Shown here piece by piece: positions 9,401 through 18,960 of a stretch of 22,563 nucleotides of DNA; the stretch's first letter is position 1, and each line of letters opens with the position of its first letter. Under the pieces are notes generated by a model, which was not told the DNA's origin, made no database searches, and was given only the letters and a program-made list of their open reading frames with translations. The DNA is from Coptodactyla brooksi. Its lineage: Eukaryota; Arthropoda; Insecta; Coleoptera; Scarabaeidae. The stretch is taken from positions 1-22,563 of the forward strand of contig JAWQRM010000446.1 of NCBI GenBank assembly GCA_033557675.1, read 5' to 3'. The position numbers and the translations under genes were made by a program.

Positions 9401-10399
9401 TGGGTATAGATCACGATAAAAAAGTAAACTGTTTTTTCTGTACAATATTTCGAAACGAAATGTATTGTTTCTTTGTCAGGTACAGTAGATTTGAGTAATT
9501 ATGAAATCATCGAAATGTTGAGAAATAAGATTATCGAAAACTGACATCAAAGCAAGTTAAACATTTTAAAAAGTTAAATTTAAAAGATTAAAAATCTATG
9601 AAAAAATCAAACGTAAAACAAGTATAACAGGTGAAGCCGGTTAAAACTATGAACAACAATTAAGCAGCAAGGATTTAATCTTTAAAAACTTATAACTTAT
9701 CGTCTTTACACAGGCTCTGCAAAATAATCTACCATTTTCAAATTTCAACTCATTATGTTCGTTCATCCATTCATCTACCGTAGGTTTCTGTTTTGGCAAT
9801 TTTAAATTATTTTACATAAAACTAAACTAACTCAGGTAGATAACAGCGTTAAAACAACTTTACGCGTGCGTTGCCGCAGAAGGAATATACGAGGAAGAAT
9901 TGTAGGCTTTCCTACATTTACAAATACGAAATGCACCGGGAATTACAGAAACGATGTATTTTAACATATATCTTTCCAGCGGTGCTGTTTGTTATGTTGT
10001 TTATCATGTTTTTTAGTTCTTTTTTCAATGCATTTTGTTTTACACTGGTATATTTATTAGCTCTTTATGGAAAGTTATACATAAAAGTTGCAAATAAGCA
10101 CAAAACATTAAATTAAGGACAAAAATTACAAAGAAAGCAAAAAAAAGCAAATAAACATTAGTACCAAATGACTTATTTTTACACAATTCGTACACATTTT
10201 AATAGAAAATGTATCTGCTCATAATATTTATAATAAGCTTAATGCTTAGAAATTCGGGCTCTAGTAACGAAAATAGCTTCCACAAGTATCCGAAGAATTT
10301 TGGCTACAGACACTCTAGAAAGAAGTAGTTGAAGGGTTGAGAAGTTTTCTGGAATTTCGGGACTTGAAATTGAAATGCTGCGAATTGTATACTAAATGT
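9401..10399. other. AT-rich intergenic DNA
   Basis: The left edge may hold decayed N-terminal hAT sequence. Otherwise nothing is recognised. The open frame 9871-10116 (plus, non-ATG start) is hydrophobic and AT-driven, with no family match that I can see. Confidence 0.5.
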
Positions 10400-10960
10400 A
10401 CTGTAACAACCATGTTCCCACGGTAAAAAAAATTAAAGGTAAACTAATTGGAATCAGCGTTGGACTAAATTACTCCGAGGAAACCTGCAGACAATATCTG
10501 TAGAGTATAGGTTTTTCCTATAAATTGTTGAATTCTCGCATGTCTAATGAAGTATCGACAAGAAAGGCGCTATATTGTGTACATAGATGAAACATGGTAC
10601 GATAGTCACGATGTAGTTAAAAAGGGGTTATCATACGGGACCAACAACTGTTATTTAAATAATCCAGCATCAAAAGGCAACTGAACCATTATTTTACACA
10701 GTGGTGGAAGTGACGGTTGGGTTAATATGGGCCTTCCTATGTCTGCAAAAGAAATAAAAACAACGCCAGATATCATTCAAAACAAGTGTAACAAAATCTA
10801 TAACTGTCTTTTATTACTGGCTTTAAAATCCCGTTGAGTTGGTATGAAGTTCTCTGAAAGGTGCAATTAGAAAGAATAATGTTTCGCCCCAATGGAGCTG
10901 TTGTGTTGTAGATTTAATAAAAAAAGGAAGTACCCAATATAACTGACAATAAGTTATGGA
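10400..10960 (+). pseudogene. Tc1/IS630-like DDE transposase relic
   Basis: The most complete stretch runs in one frame from 10574 to about 10837. It contains IVYIDETWYDS, GTNNCYLNNPASKGN, an in-frame stop at 10682-10684, TIILHSGGSDGWVNMGL, and sequence falling in the position of the family's DYH..M region. YIDETW carries the first catalytic aspartate (codon 10586-10588). TIILHSGG is a hallmark strand of these insect DDE_3-type transposases. Upstream, in another frame (from about 10445), LIGISVGLNYSEETCRQYL and SIGFSYKLLNSRM match the linker before the catalytic domain. The second aspartate motif (DNA.YHS type) is missing, and downstream only a WLIKKG-like trace near 10915 remains. No terminal repeats were found. 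It is dead by stops, frameshifts and deletion. Confidence 0.78.
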
Positions 10961-10990
10961 AAGGCTGCACAAAGCATGTTATTGTTGTAA

Positions 10991-11663
10991 AAAACTTGCA
11001 TATTTCTGTAAAATGCTAAGAATTTGTTATTCAAGTCATCCTAAAACGATGATGTCACTATATTGTAAATGATTTATTCTTGAAAAATTCTTCAAAACGT
11101 TTAGAATACATTTTGAATTCGTTACAATGTTTTTCTAGTAGTTTTTCTTAGTAGACATTCTAGTAGTTTTCCCACTAGGTACAATTTTGTAACAAATTTT
11201 GAATTGACATTTTAAATGCAATTACTTGCGAAGGGTGGAAATGAAGGATTGCTGTAGAAACTTACCATAATTCTGGCATGTGATCCAGTGTTTACGGAAG
11301 CGTTGGTCAATAGCTGTAACAAACAAAAGAAAAATTACTTTAGGATTTTCTTATATCTCAACCTATCCTTGCCTGGATATAGCAAATTTGGTAGTAGTTT
11401 ACAAAAATTAATAACATAATACGTAATATTGTTGTTATGTTATATATTGTAATAATAATAATGTAGGTACTTTCTCAGTTAAAAATTTCAGCTAATTTCT
11501 CTTCTTCTCTTCTTATGCTTTAACGAAAGGGTTCTGCTTCATGTTATGATCTTTCACCATAATCTTTTTTGCCACTTTGTCTTTTATTATATTAAGTTTA
11601 TATTCGTGGTTGTCGTCAATTTATGTTGGTGACAATAGCTGATCTTATAAGATTTAATGATGT
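10991..11663. other. AT-rich intergenic DNA
   Basis: No gene recognised. It separates the Tc1-like relic from the A repeat. Any terminal repeat of the Tc1-like element has decayed beyond recognition. Confidence 0.5.
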
Positions 11664-12088
11664 TAAATTTAAAAGAAAATCCACTTTCTTTTTGTTTTAG
11701 TGTAGTAATATAAATTAGAGTCAGGTTATTCTCCATTTTAGTTCCATTATATTTAGTGAAAAGGAAATCAATAGAAACTTACAGTTTATTTTATAAAATA
11801 TTATATAATCGAAAAGTCAAAGAGTCTTCTTTTTTTAGAAGCCAGCAATAGTCACCCACCATGGCTGGCACCCAACGTCCTTGACAGTGTATTTCCATTC
11901 TTGTAATATTCTGACATTTCCTTCTGCTAACCACTAACTACATCAACATTTTCAGGAAAAAATATTAGACTAGAATGCAAAAGAATTTATTTTCTTATCT
12001 CTTTTATCATCCTCCACGCAATTAGTTCTTTACCATTAAGTTTCTCTTTAAAAATAAAATCACTCACGAGTATTCTTATTTGCGGTTC
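11664..12088 (+). repeat. repeat copy A (partly duplicated at 14661-15037)
   Basis: This 425-base stretch covers the C-terminal coding end and 3' flank of the unnamed relic. It aligns with 14661-15037 in the same orientation. Homology starts at TAAATTTAAA and stops at GCGGTTC in both. In the best 190 bases I count eight substitutions, all transitions, and one 7-base indel. Copy A retains about 60 bases (the CQGRW...DYCW segment) that copy B lacks. Confidence 0.92.
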
Positions 12089-12815
12089 AATAAAAATGAC
12101 TTATTCATGTTTAGAGTCACTGAACCGTGAAAAGAGCTTGCTGAGTGCTTAAAGTCTTCATCCCAATTGTTCATGGCCTTCGCGAAGTGTTCCATTAGGC
12201 CCTAATTTAATATGATGAGAAGTGTTCTTTTTGCCAATAAACGCAACATATTGATACGAAGTTCTCTCTTACCATTATTTTTTACAAAATGTTTTTATGT
12301 TGCTCGACTGTTCACATGCACAAAAAACAACAATACTTTCTTGCACAGAAAATCCACTTTGAATGTCAAGTAATACATCAAGTCTCCACAAACTTGGCGA
12401 TTTACTTTTAAAATTTTATATATTTTTTTAAATAGTAGTTGTTGTAGGTTTCTTTTATTAACAGTGAATGAGGCACTGGTATAGATGGTTCTTTATATCC
12501 AAAATTTCTCTACATTTATCTAAAAATTCTCATATGTACTGGCTCCTTTGCCACCAAATTCCATTCAAGAAGCCTAGATTCATAAACTTCGGCTTCTTGT
12601 TTTGACAAACCCAAGTCATCATGTCGTTTAATTTGCTTTGATTTATAAAGGAGACATATTGGTGATTTGTGGATTAAATGTAAGATCAGAATTTCTGAAA
12701 TAACAAGTTTTTACTATGAGAAACTAGTTGCAACGCGGACTGCTTTAATTTTGTCCTTGTTTTTTTATAACCTTTGAGATTTGTTAGGCAGAAGCAGTAA
12801 TTATCAAAATGCACT
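11827..12815 (-). pseudogene. relic of an unnamed transposon-associated protein family
   Basis: I recognise a large uncharacterised protein family, scattered in insect and other animal genomes in a transposon-like manner, but cannot give it a reliable name. On the minus strand across several frames, in family order, are: FDNYCFCLTN (12781-12810); RHDDLGLSKQEAEVYESRLL and EWNLVAKEP (about 12540-12635); SIPVPHSLLIKETYNN; CCFLCM; HIKLGLMEHF with FAKAMNNWDEDFKH (about 12120-12215); IEPQIRILVSDF and LNGKELIAWR (about 12010-12090); LIFFPENVDVVSG; and CQGRWVPAMVGDYCWLLKKE (11827-11890). The last matches a C-terminal signature of the form YQG.W...M..DYCW. Stops and frame changes are numerous and the segment after HMRIFR is deleted. 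The biochemical role is unknown to me. Transposition function is an inference from the family's dispersal. Confidence 0.72.
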
Positions 12816-13245
12816 GTTAAGTCGATCCTAAAATTGATTGCCGTTCATTGTAGAGTTAGTAACAAAAAACGAATGAATTTTTGCATTATACTGATAAGTG
12901 GCAAAATATAGGCACTCATAAATAGGATATGGTGAGATACAGTGGTATCTAAACATTTCCCTGCAGATGGAAAATATTACTGATCATAATCGTGTTTTAT
13001 AGAATTTATCAGTCTGTGTTTATCTGGTATATAAAGCATCATCACCCACTACAACACCCACTACCTTCTATAGTTCTTGAATTATCAATGATAATGTTGT
13101 AATTTTAGAATTTAAAACGATTAAATCTATGCATTATATGCATTTTGTTTTTGGGCCACCTTAATTCAAAATTTATTACTAGATGGAATAGTTGAATTAA
13201 AGATAATAATCCCAGCGCGTCACGAGACTATATCTACGCCAGGCT

Positions 13246-13271
13246 ACGTCCACACATAAATGTGTGGACGT
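13246..13271. repeat. perfect 12-bp-arm palindrome
   Basis: ACGTCCACACAT and ATGTGTGGACGT flank a 2-base centre with no mismatch. It is GC-richer than its surroundings. It could be a joined pair of transposon terminal repeats (a solo palindromic remnant) or a cruciform-prone site. Confidence 0.9.
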
Positions 13272-13548
13272 AAAACATCATTCTAATAGCTGTTTTACCA
13301 TTAAAGTTTAATGCCCTTCGGCTTGTTGAAAATATCTCCAAGCTTTGAAATACGCTGCCAACACCTTTGGCTGCATTCAACGCTTTGTTTCTCTTCTCCA
13401 CAAGCTGTTACCACTTTCCTGGTTCAAACTCGCAATCATTATGGTTTTATTATTCACTTCTTTCACCAGTCTACCTCCCTTCGATCATAGTTTCTCTGTC
13501 TGGAAATATAATATACATTTCAAATTCATTATTGTCTGAAAATTTGGG

Positions 13549-13616
13549 TAAAACGATTTTATTTAGTTACAAAGAAAGTTCTAACTCACGTACAGTTCAT
13601 AAATGAAATCGTTTTA
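13549..13616. repeat. 17-bp inverted repeat
   Basis: Arms at 13549-13565 and 13600-13616 (core AAAACGATTT) are inverted with one mismatch across a 34-base spacer. Weak similarity (AATTT) continues beyond both arms, so it may be a small eroded fold-back element. Confidence 0.8.
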
Positions 13617-14474
13617 TTTAAATTGGAAGTGTATACCATATTTTCGGACAACAATCAATTCAAAATGTGAAGAGAGTGTTAAATTACGTAACCACATTAA
13701 TTGTTTCTTTTAAATTATTTCGGAGAAACAGTTGTAAGTTTTGGGATTAAGTTCTTTACGAGTGCTTGTATTTCATATCTTGCTCAGTCTTAACGAATAA
13801 CTTCTAGAATATCGTAGAGCCATAAAGCATAGGCATTTCTGTAGGGTTGTTAACTCTTAGTTGGGAATTATATCCAACTAATATAATCTATGTTTTTATA
13901 ATGATTAATAATATTGTGTTGGCTAAATAATATTCTTTATAGAGGATTTAAAGGGATTTTGATGGCTGGTCAATTAAAGTACATAATTTTTTAAGTAATG
14001 ATATAAGAAGCAATGAAATGTCGGATTTTAATTTATTCAAAATCCTTTAGTGAAGAGCAAATATTAAGATCACTCATGATTTCTTTGTGTCTATTATTTT
14101 GTGTTTCTTATTAAATTAATGGCTAACTATTTATTACAAATGAAAACATAATACCAATTAGAATTTAAACCTAACTCTTTACCGTGAAAAAAATTGTTCT
14201 GAATATGAAGGATATGTCCTAGGGAATTGAATAAAACTTTACACTGCAATGTTAGCTTTTTGTGTATCAAGAGATATATCAGTATATGCCTAAAAACATC
14301 CTCCTAATATTTCGTTTTAATTGGTCAAGTTCGGTAGGTCATTAAAAAGTTTATTTATTTTTTTTAATTGAATGAAGATTTAATTTCTCTTTTTTAAAAT
14401 ATTTTGAATTTATTAGGTTATTCATAAATTTTTAATGAAAATTAAAGGTACTTTTCTTAAAGAGTACAAATATT

Positions 14475-14660
14475 TTATGTAATTAGATATGCATCATTTT
14501 GGTCCATCGCCTATTGCCATCTGTCTAGCAGTAGGGTGACTCCACGGTCATAAAACTCCTGATCCTTGCTGGCAAATAACTCATCCAAGTCATTTTTGAC
14601 GGCTTCATTTGAAATAACGGTTTTGCAGTCCAAAAAATTTGTAGAGACCGAAACAAGTGG
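14475..14660 (-). pseudogene. mariner transposase C-terminus (M2)
   Basis: With small frame corrections the minus strand reads LVSVSTNFLDCKTVISNEAV, then NDLDELFASKDQEFYDRGVT, LLLDRWQ, AMDQNDAYLIT and a stop at 14475-14477. This is the usual mariner C-terminal tail (SNEAVK...L..FF..K...FY..GI..L..RWQ...NG.Y). It begins right after the position of the family's SPDLAPSDYHLF block, which is missing because copy B sits there. It is non-functional. Confidence 0.82.
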
Positions 14661-15037
14661 TAAATTTAAAATAAAAACCCAGTTTCTTTTCGTTTTAATA
14701 TAGTAATATAAATTAAAGTCAGGTTATTCTTCATTTTAGTACCATTATATTTAGTGAAAAGGAAATCATTAAGTCAAAGCGTCTTAAAGAATATAAGACT
14801 ATAAGAAATAATAAATCTCTAAGTTAAAGAGTATTTCCAATGTTGTAATATTCTGACATTTCCCTCTGTTAATCACTAACTATATCAACATTTTCAGGAA
14901 AAAATATTAGACCAGAATGCAAAAGAATTTATTTTCTCATCTCTTTTATCATCCTAAAAACTCCACGCAATTAGTTCTTTACCGTTAAGTTTCTCTTTAA
15001 AAATAAAATCACTCATGAGTATTCTTATTTGCGGTTC
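14661..15037 (+). repeat. repeat copy B embedded in mariner M2
   Basis: It is homologous to 11664-12088 with the same outer limits but has an internal rearrangement. About 60 bases encoding the CQGRW...DYCW segment are replaced by unrelated AT-rich sequence. It lies between mariner codons ending INRKG (15040 side) and those starting just before NFLDCKTV (14660 side). It occupies the place of the HQDNARPH to SPDLAPSDYHLF catalytic block. No target-site duplication is obvious. Confidence 0.9.
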
Positions 15038-15356
15038 GTACCTTTTCTATTGATCAGTTCTGACCTTTTCTGTTTGAGATAATCTTGCAATTTGTCCAGT
15101 TGATGACAGTACACTTTAGAGTTGATCGCGGTATTCTCCCCAATATTTTGAAGTGCTCCCAAAGATTTTGCAGTTTTGCAAAAGAATTTTGAAAACCAAT
15201 TTGCAAAAAATCATGCAACTTGTCCAGCTGATGGTAGTACACTTTAGAATTGATCGTGGTGTTCTCCCAAAAACTTTGAAAAGAGCTCCCGAAAATTTTG
15301 TAAAGTTGCCAAAAATGTTGTAAACTTTTGTAAAAAAAGTAACAAGGCATTAACAA
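15038..15356 (-). pseudogene. mariner transposase middle segment, tandemly duplicated (M2)
   Basis: On the minus strand the better-preserved copy reads INSKVYCHQLDKLQDYLKQK followed by RSELINRKG. This is the region just before the second catalytic aspartate in mariners (INS.VYC.QLD.L...I..KRP.L.NRKG). A second, slightly diverged copy upstream reads TINSKVYYHQLDKLHDFLQ. The two lie in tandem at 15081-15191 and 15209-15320. The long open frame across both is a chance joining of frames, not a preserved protein. Confidence 0.8.
15081..15320. repeat. approx. 112-bp tandem duplication, 128-bp period, within M2
   Basis: Unit one (15081-15191) and unit two (15209-15320) share AATC-TGCAA, TTGTCCAG-TGATG, AGTACACTTTAGA-TTGATCG and TTCTCCC blocks in the same order, with scattered differences. 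It is a duplicated piece of mariner coding sequence. Confidence 0.88.
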
Positions 15357-16273
15357 GGATTAGTTTAAACCCATGCATGTAAAATTTGAAATTTCAGACC
15401 AACTGAATGATTGATATTGCTAAAGTTTCTTACGTCGTTAAGAAATCATCCAGTTACAGATTAGTTATATAAGCAAATAATATGCAATCCATTACATTCC
15501 CAAAGCAATAAGGTGCAGATCTCGCCTCGCCAACTTAATAACACCATAACAATACGAGCTTTATTTTTCAACATAAAAATACATAAATCAATAACAGCTA
15601 ACGTCAAACAGATATCACCGGTTGATCGGTTATTCGTGCCCGCAGATTTCTCAACGTTTGTTTTCCGAGCGAAGAACAAAAGATATAATGCAACTGCGAT
15701 CCAGTAGGTGGCGTTGAAACAATATCGCTCGGCGCTGACCTATGTCGCAATGGCGAAAATGCACGTACAGCAGGAATGCTATGCCTGGGAACATTGACGG
15801 CGTATTCCTTCTGACCTCGTTTTAGAAGCATAGGACGTGCCCAGTCGATACTATACAGGGAGTTCCCTACAGACGTGATCGGCAAAGCTACCTTCTGTGT
15901 TTATCTATCGGCTCCTAAAACTATCGTCCATAATAGTGCGTAGTACAGCCAATTACAAAAGTAATGTTATTTCGGTTTGGTGACTTATCATATCGAATGG
16001 GATATAAATAGTTAATTTCACAGACTGGCGTAGTATTCATATTGTAAGTGATTACCTTAATAATGTTTCTAAGCGTATGGGTAAAAATTTGCGGAAAATT
16101 AGCACCAAAGCGGCATAACTTTTGCTATTGACTGTACGGACATTAACGCAGCTAATACGTTAGAGAAACTTGTCGGTCTCCAAGGCACGATTTTCTATCC
16201 TAATGCCGGCTATTTATTAGGTATTGTGCATGGGGCATATCTCCATGGGAGTGCTGTTGTGAGTATTTATGTT

Positions 16274-16545
16274 ATACTCACCGTGACATCTATATATAGC
16301 AACGGTCTTCGGTTTAGATAGAATCGGGCCTAAGTTAGGACCACAATTGTCTTCTATCAAAGGACGTGTTGTGTGTGTGCTTGTGTGAGATGTACACGAT
16401 AATAAATTTTAACTTTGACGTTCACCGATATTAATAATAAATAAAATACCATAAACGGTAATTGGTTTTCACGTGAGGAACGACTATTGCCGTTTGGTGT
16501 AATTGGAAACGAGAAATTAGCCGGCTGGGCAGGAAGTACGAAAAG
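16274..16545 (+). other. possible LTR or leader fragment (weak)
   Basis: A TATATATA box-like run (about 16292-16299), a downstream AATAAA (about 16401) and then AATTGGTTTTCACGTGAGG (about 16460) follow each other. This resembles the end of a retrotransposon LTR followed by a leader. No second LTR, no gag or pol motif and no clear TG...CA boundaries are visible, so this is only a suggestion. Confidence 0.2.
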
Positions 16546-17233
16546 GTGCCAACATGACATTAAAATAAACGGTATTAAACTATTTTCGGTATGGGATATC
16601 CGGAGTAATCAAATTCGGTATTTATAAATGAAAGGTAAAACCTGCATATCTGGGTCAAACTCTAGCAGGGAAAAAGTTGTTCTATACAAGAATTTGAAAA
16701 TTATTTATGTATGTAATAGATCAAACACAGTCGCACCGACAAAAAGCTTTTTCATAAACGCATTAAGTGCTTTAAACGATAAGTAAAAATAATAGAGAAT
16801 TGCAGTATTGCAGCAAAACCAAATAACATTCTTCGGAACTCACTCTGAAAACAATATGATATTTTTCATGTTTAACATTAGAAATACAATTTCGGCAGCT
16901 TCTAAACACAATTTCGCAATACTTTAACGCGGTATTTCTCAACATTAAGGATTTGTCACCAAATCATAGAATGAGTAAATTTATTGATATTTGGTAACAC
17001 CGATAATCTGAATTGACAAAACCAGAATCGATGCCTCTGTATTGATATACCTTATGTCCACCTTATCGGGCATTCTCGTAGATTCGCGAGAAGTCCCGAG
17101 TTGTCTCGAACATTTTGGAACGTTTGCACAAACGTGTAAAAATGCTGCACCTCGTTCAATTCCAGCCAGTCTCAGTCGAGTCGATCCTTCTATCGTAATC
17201 ACATTTATCGTGAATGTGTATATTTCAATTTGC

Positions 17234-17253
17234 GTGTTAATTGCAATTAACAC
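17234..17253. repeat. perfect 20-bp palindrome
   Basis: GTGTTAATTGCAATTAACAC is its own reverse complement over all 20 bases. It lies about 70 bases outside the left end of piggyBac relic P2. It may be a homeodomain-type (TTAATT/AATTAA) binding site or chance in AT-rich DNA. Confidence 0.95.
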
Positions 17254-17320
17254 AGTATTAAGTATTCACGGAAGTAAATTTATGCAGAATCATGGATAAA
17301 TTTTTAAGTGGACGTAATTT

Positions 17321-17358
17321 TTAACACTGCGTTGGCGCGCGAGGGACAGGTGTCACCC
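17321..17358 (+). repeat. P2 left terminus (TTAA, TIR, subterminal repeat)
   Basis: TTAA plus CACTGCGTT, then GCGCGCGAGGG and GGTGTCACCC. It matches the reverse complement of the right terminus except for spacing and a few bases. Confidence 0.82.
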
Positions 17359-17703
17359 ACCGGTTTTATGGATGTTATCTTTTCCACGAAAAAGATTTGA
17401 TGATTGCCCTGCTAGGTACTTTTCCATTAGCTCTTTCTAAGAATAAGTTTACCTGCAATTCGAATAAAAAGTACTTCTTGTATTCTCAGTTATGATTTGA
17501 TCGTTGTGGTTGATAGTGGTCCCCTGCGCGACTATCCACCGTTTCATTGGTTTTGTGCATAAGGAGTGTTTATTACACTGTTTTTATTCTTATTATGATA
17601 AGTAACTTTGTTCTATATTCAATATTTTGCTTGAAATTTTTAACCAAGTTACATAAAGGGATATTCTTATATATAGGGTGCTTGGGTGATACAATCAAGG
17701 TGG

Positions 17704-17883
17704 GGTAGATGATTATGTCTGAATGGTTTCAAATTTCCAGAAAAAAATTGTGGTGTGATAGATATTTGTATGGCCTGTGTTTTAAAATTATTTTCATTAT
17801 ACAGGGCCTATATATCCTATATAGACATCTATTGCGCCAATTTTTTTTTGAAATTTGAAATCATTTTAGTATAATCATCCAAC
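17704..17883. repeat. long fold-back sequence inside P2
   Basis: Bases 17704-17775 and 17805-17883 are inverted copies. The outer 47 bases match at about four of five positions, with perfect blocks GATGATTAT, TTTCAAATTTC and AAAAAAATTG, and TAGAT and GGCC blocks continue the match inward. The loop is about 30 bases. The sequence lies between the left terminus and the transposase remnants. It could be a small hairpin MITE inserted in P2 or a built-in hairpin of the element. Confidence 0.78.
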
Positions 17884-17926
17884 GCATCCTGATTGGTATG
17901 TACTTGTATTGATTATCTTGATGCCT

Positions 17927-17943
17927 TTCAGGCAATGCCTGAA
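17927..17943. repeat. short perfect hairpin in P2 5' region
   Basis: TTCAGGC and GCCTGAA surround a 3-base loop, just before the first transposase-like residues. No function is apparent. Confidence 0.8.
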
Positions 17944-18028
17944 TCAAAGAGGAGAAAACCTTCTCAAACACGCCGAGACTCCCAACAGTGGTTGAAATGA
18001 AAAAGAATAGTTGAAAAGCGATCATCAG

Positions 18029-18960
18029 ATGTCTACTGAAGAAGAAATTGATGAAGATATCGGCGACAATCAATCAGGTACAAGCATCGATCATCCTGGC
18101 CTATTTGATTTGGCTAAAGATGGAACTAGATGAAAAACAATGTCCTCCAAAGAATATTCGTTGTCGCCCAAAGAATATTGTCACGCATTTACCAGGACCT
18201 AAAGGCGAAGCACGCAACAAAACGATAGAAAAAGATGTATGAAATTTGTTTTTTTACTGAAACCATCATAGGCATTTTAGTAAGATATACAAAAGTTTTT
18301 AGTGGAAGTGTAAGACCTCAGTTCGAATGGGAAAGACATGCAAAATCCACATCTATATTTGGCTTTACCAAGATTGCTACGTTAGTCGGTTATTATCCAA
18401 AAAAAGAATAAATCTGTGATATTATTGTCAATAATGCACGATACCGGTGGTATTGATTCAGACAGTGGAGAAGCTCGAAAGTCAGAAATTATCACCTTTT
18501 ATAATATGACAAAGGTCGGCGTTGATTTACTTGACCAACTATGTCAATAAACAACGTGGCAAGAAACACAGGACGCTGGCCTATGGTTATACTTTATGAC
18601 CTACTACATATTGCAGCCATAAATGCCTTATGCATTTAGAAACAAAATAACCCAACAGCAACCAAAATCAAAAGAACTGAATATCTGCAAAATCTAAGCT
18701 GGAGCCTGATTAAATTCCAAATTGAAAGAAGGTATAATGAGGTTGATACACTACCTAGACAGCTTCGATTTAGAATGAGAGATTTACTTGGATTGCAAGA
18801 TCAACCTCCTCAAGGACATATGCCGGCTCCAGGTACATGCGGAAGATGATATTTATGTGACAGAGCACGAGACCAGATCACAAGAAAAAATTGCAATAAA
18901 TGTGGAAAATGGATATGTGCCGATCATTATAAAGAAGTTTGTGATCCTTGCCTAGAATGA
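18029..18960 (+). pseudogene. piggyBac transposase relic with preserved cysteine-rich tail (P2)
   Basis: An acidic N-terminus (MSTEEEIDEDIGDNQSG from 18029) is followed, across frames, by THLPGPKGEARNK (about 18181-18220). The central catalytic region is deleted. Sequence resumes near 18350 with FTKIATLVGYYPKK, KSVILLSIMHDTGG and KSEIITFYNMTKVGVDLLDQ (to about 18540), then VARNTGRWPMVILYDLLHIA with frame changes. From about 18676 a clean frame runs EYLQNLSWSLIKFQIERRYN, LPRQLRFRMRDLLGLQ and GTCGR, with a premature stop at 18847-18849. It continues YLCDRARDQ, NCNKCGKWICADHYKEVCDP and CLE to the stop at 18958-18960. That tail is the C-terminal zinc-binding cysteine-rich domain that binds the element ends in piggyBac enzymes. 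The premature stop may replace one of its cysteines. The deletion removes the first catalytic aspartates. Confidence 0.9.

Larger units (their letters stand above)
12816..14412. other. AT-rich intergenic DNA with palindromes
   Basis: The first 100 or so bases may hold further N-terminal sequence of the unnamed relic. Beyond that no gene is recognised. The two overlapping frames at 13345-13606 show no domain. Two inverted repeats (13246-13271 and 13549-13616) are listed separately. Confidence 0.5.
14413..15356 (-). mobile_element. mariner element M2 with central replacement by copy B
   Basis: The 3' terminus starts TTAGGTTATTCATAAAT after TA (14411-14412). The next 100 bases align with M1's 3' end (AAGGTACTTTT, TTTATGTAATTAGATAT), so the two copies are related. 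Mariner coding pieces lie on both sides of copy B (14661-15037). The 5' end beyond 15356 shows no TIR, so the element is truncated or its end has decayed. Confidence 0.75.
15357..17320. other. intergenic DNA, partly GC-richer, no gene recognised
   Basis: Patches at about 15500-15900 and 17040-17200 are less AT-rich than their surroundings and hold overlapping frames on both strands (15604-15885 minus, 17042-17299 plus). None shows a domain I recognise. A short perfect hairpin GTGAGTAT/ATACTCAC lies at 16259-16281. The possible LTR-like stretch and the 20-base palindrome are listed separately. Confidence 0.45.

Noticed and set aside
9871..10116. Hydrophobic 81-codon frame that could be a small membrane protein
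   Set aside because: The start is not ATG, the sequence is T-rich and the hydrophobicity follows from base composition. No neighbour supports it.
13421..13440. TGGTTCAAACTC as a tRNA T-arm-like string
   Set aside because: No acceptor, D-arm or anticodon arm can be built around it.
15054..15356. 100-codon minus-strand frame as a single gene
   Set aside because: It joins two tandem mariner pieces in a frame that is not the transposase frame for the second copy.
15461..15885. Overlapping frames on both strands suggesting an exon
   Set aside because: No domain, splice structure or codon pattern that I can recognise. The GC-richer composition alone lengthens frames.
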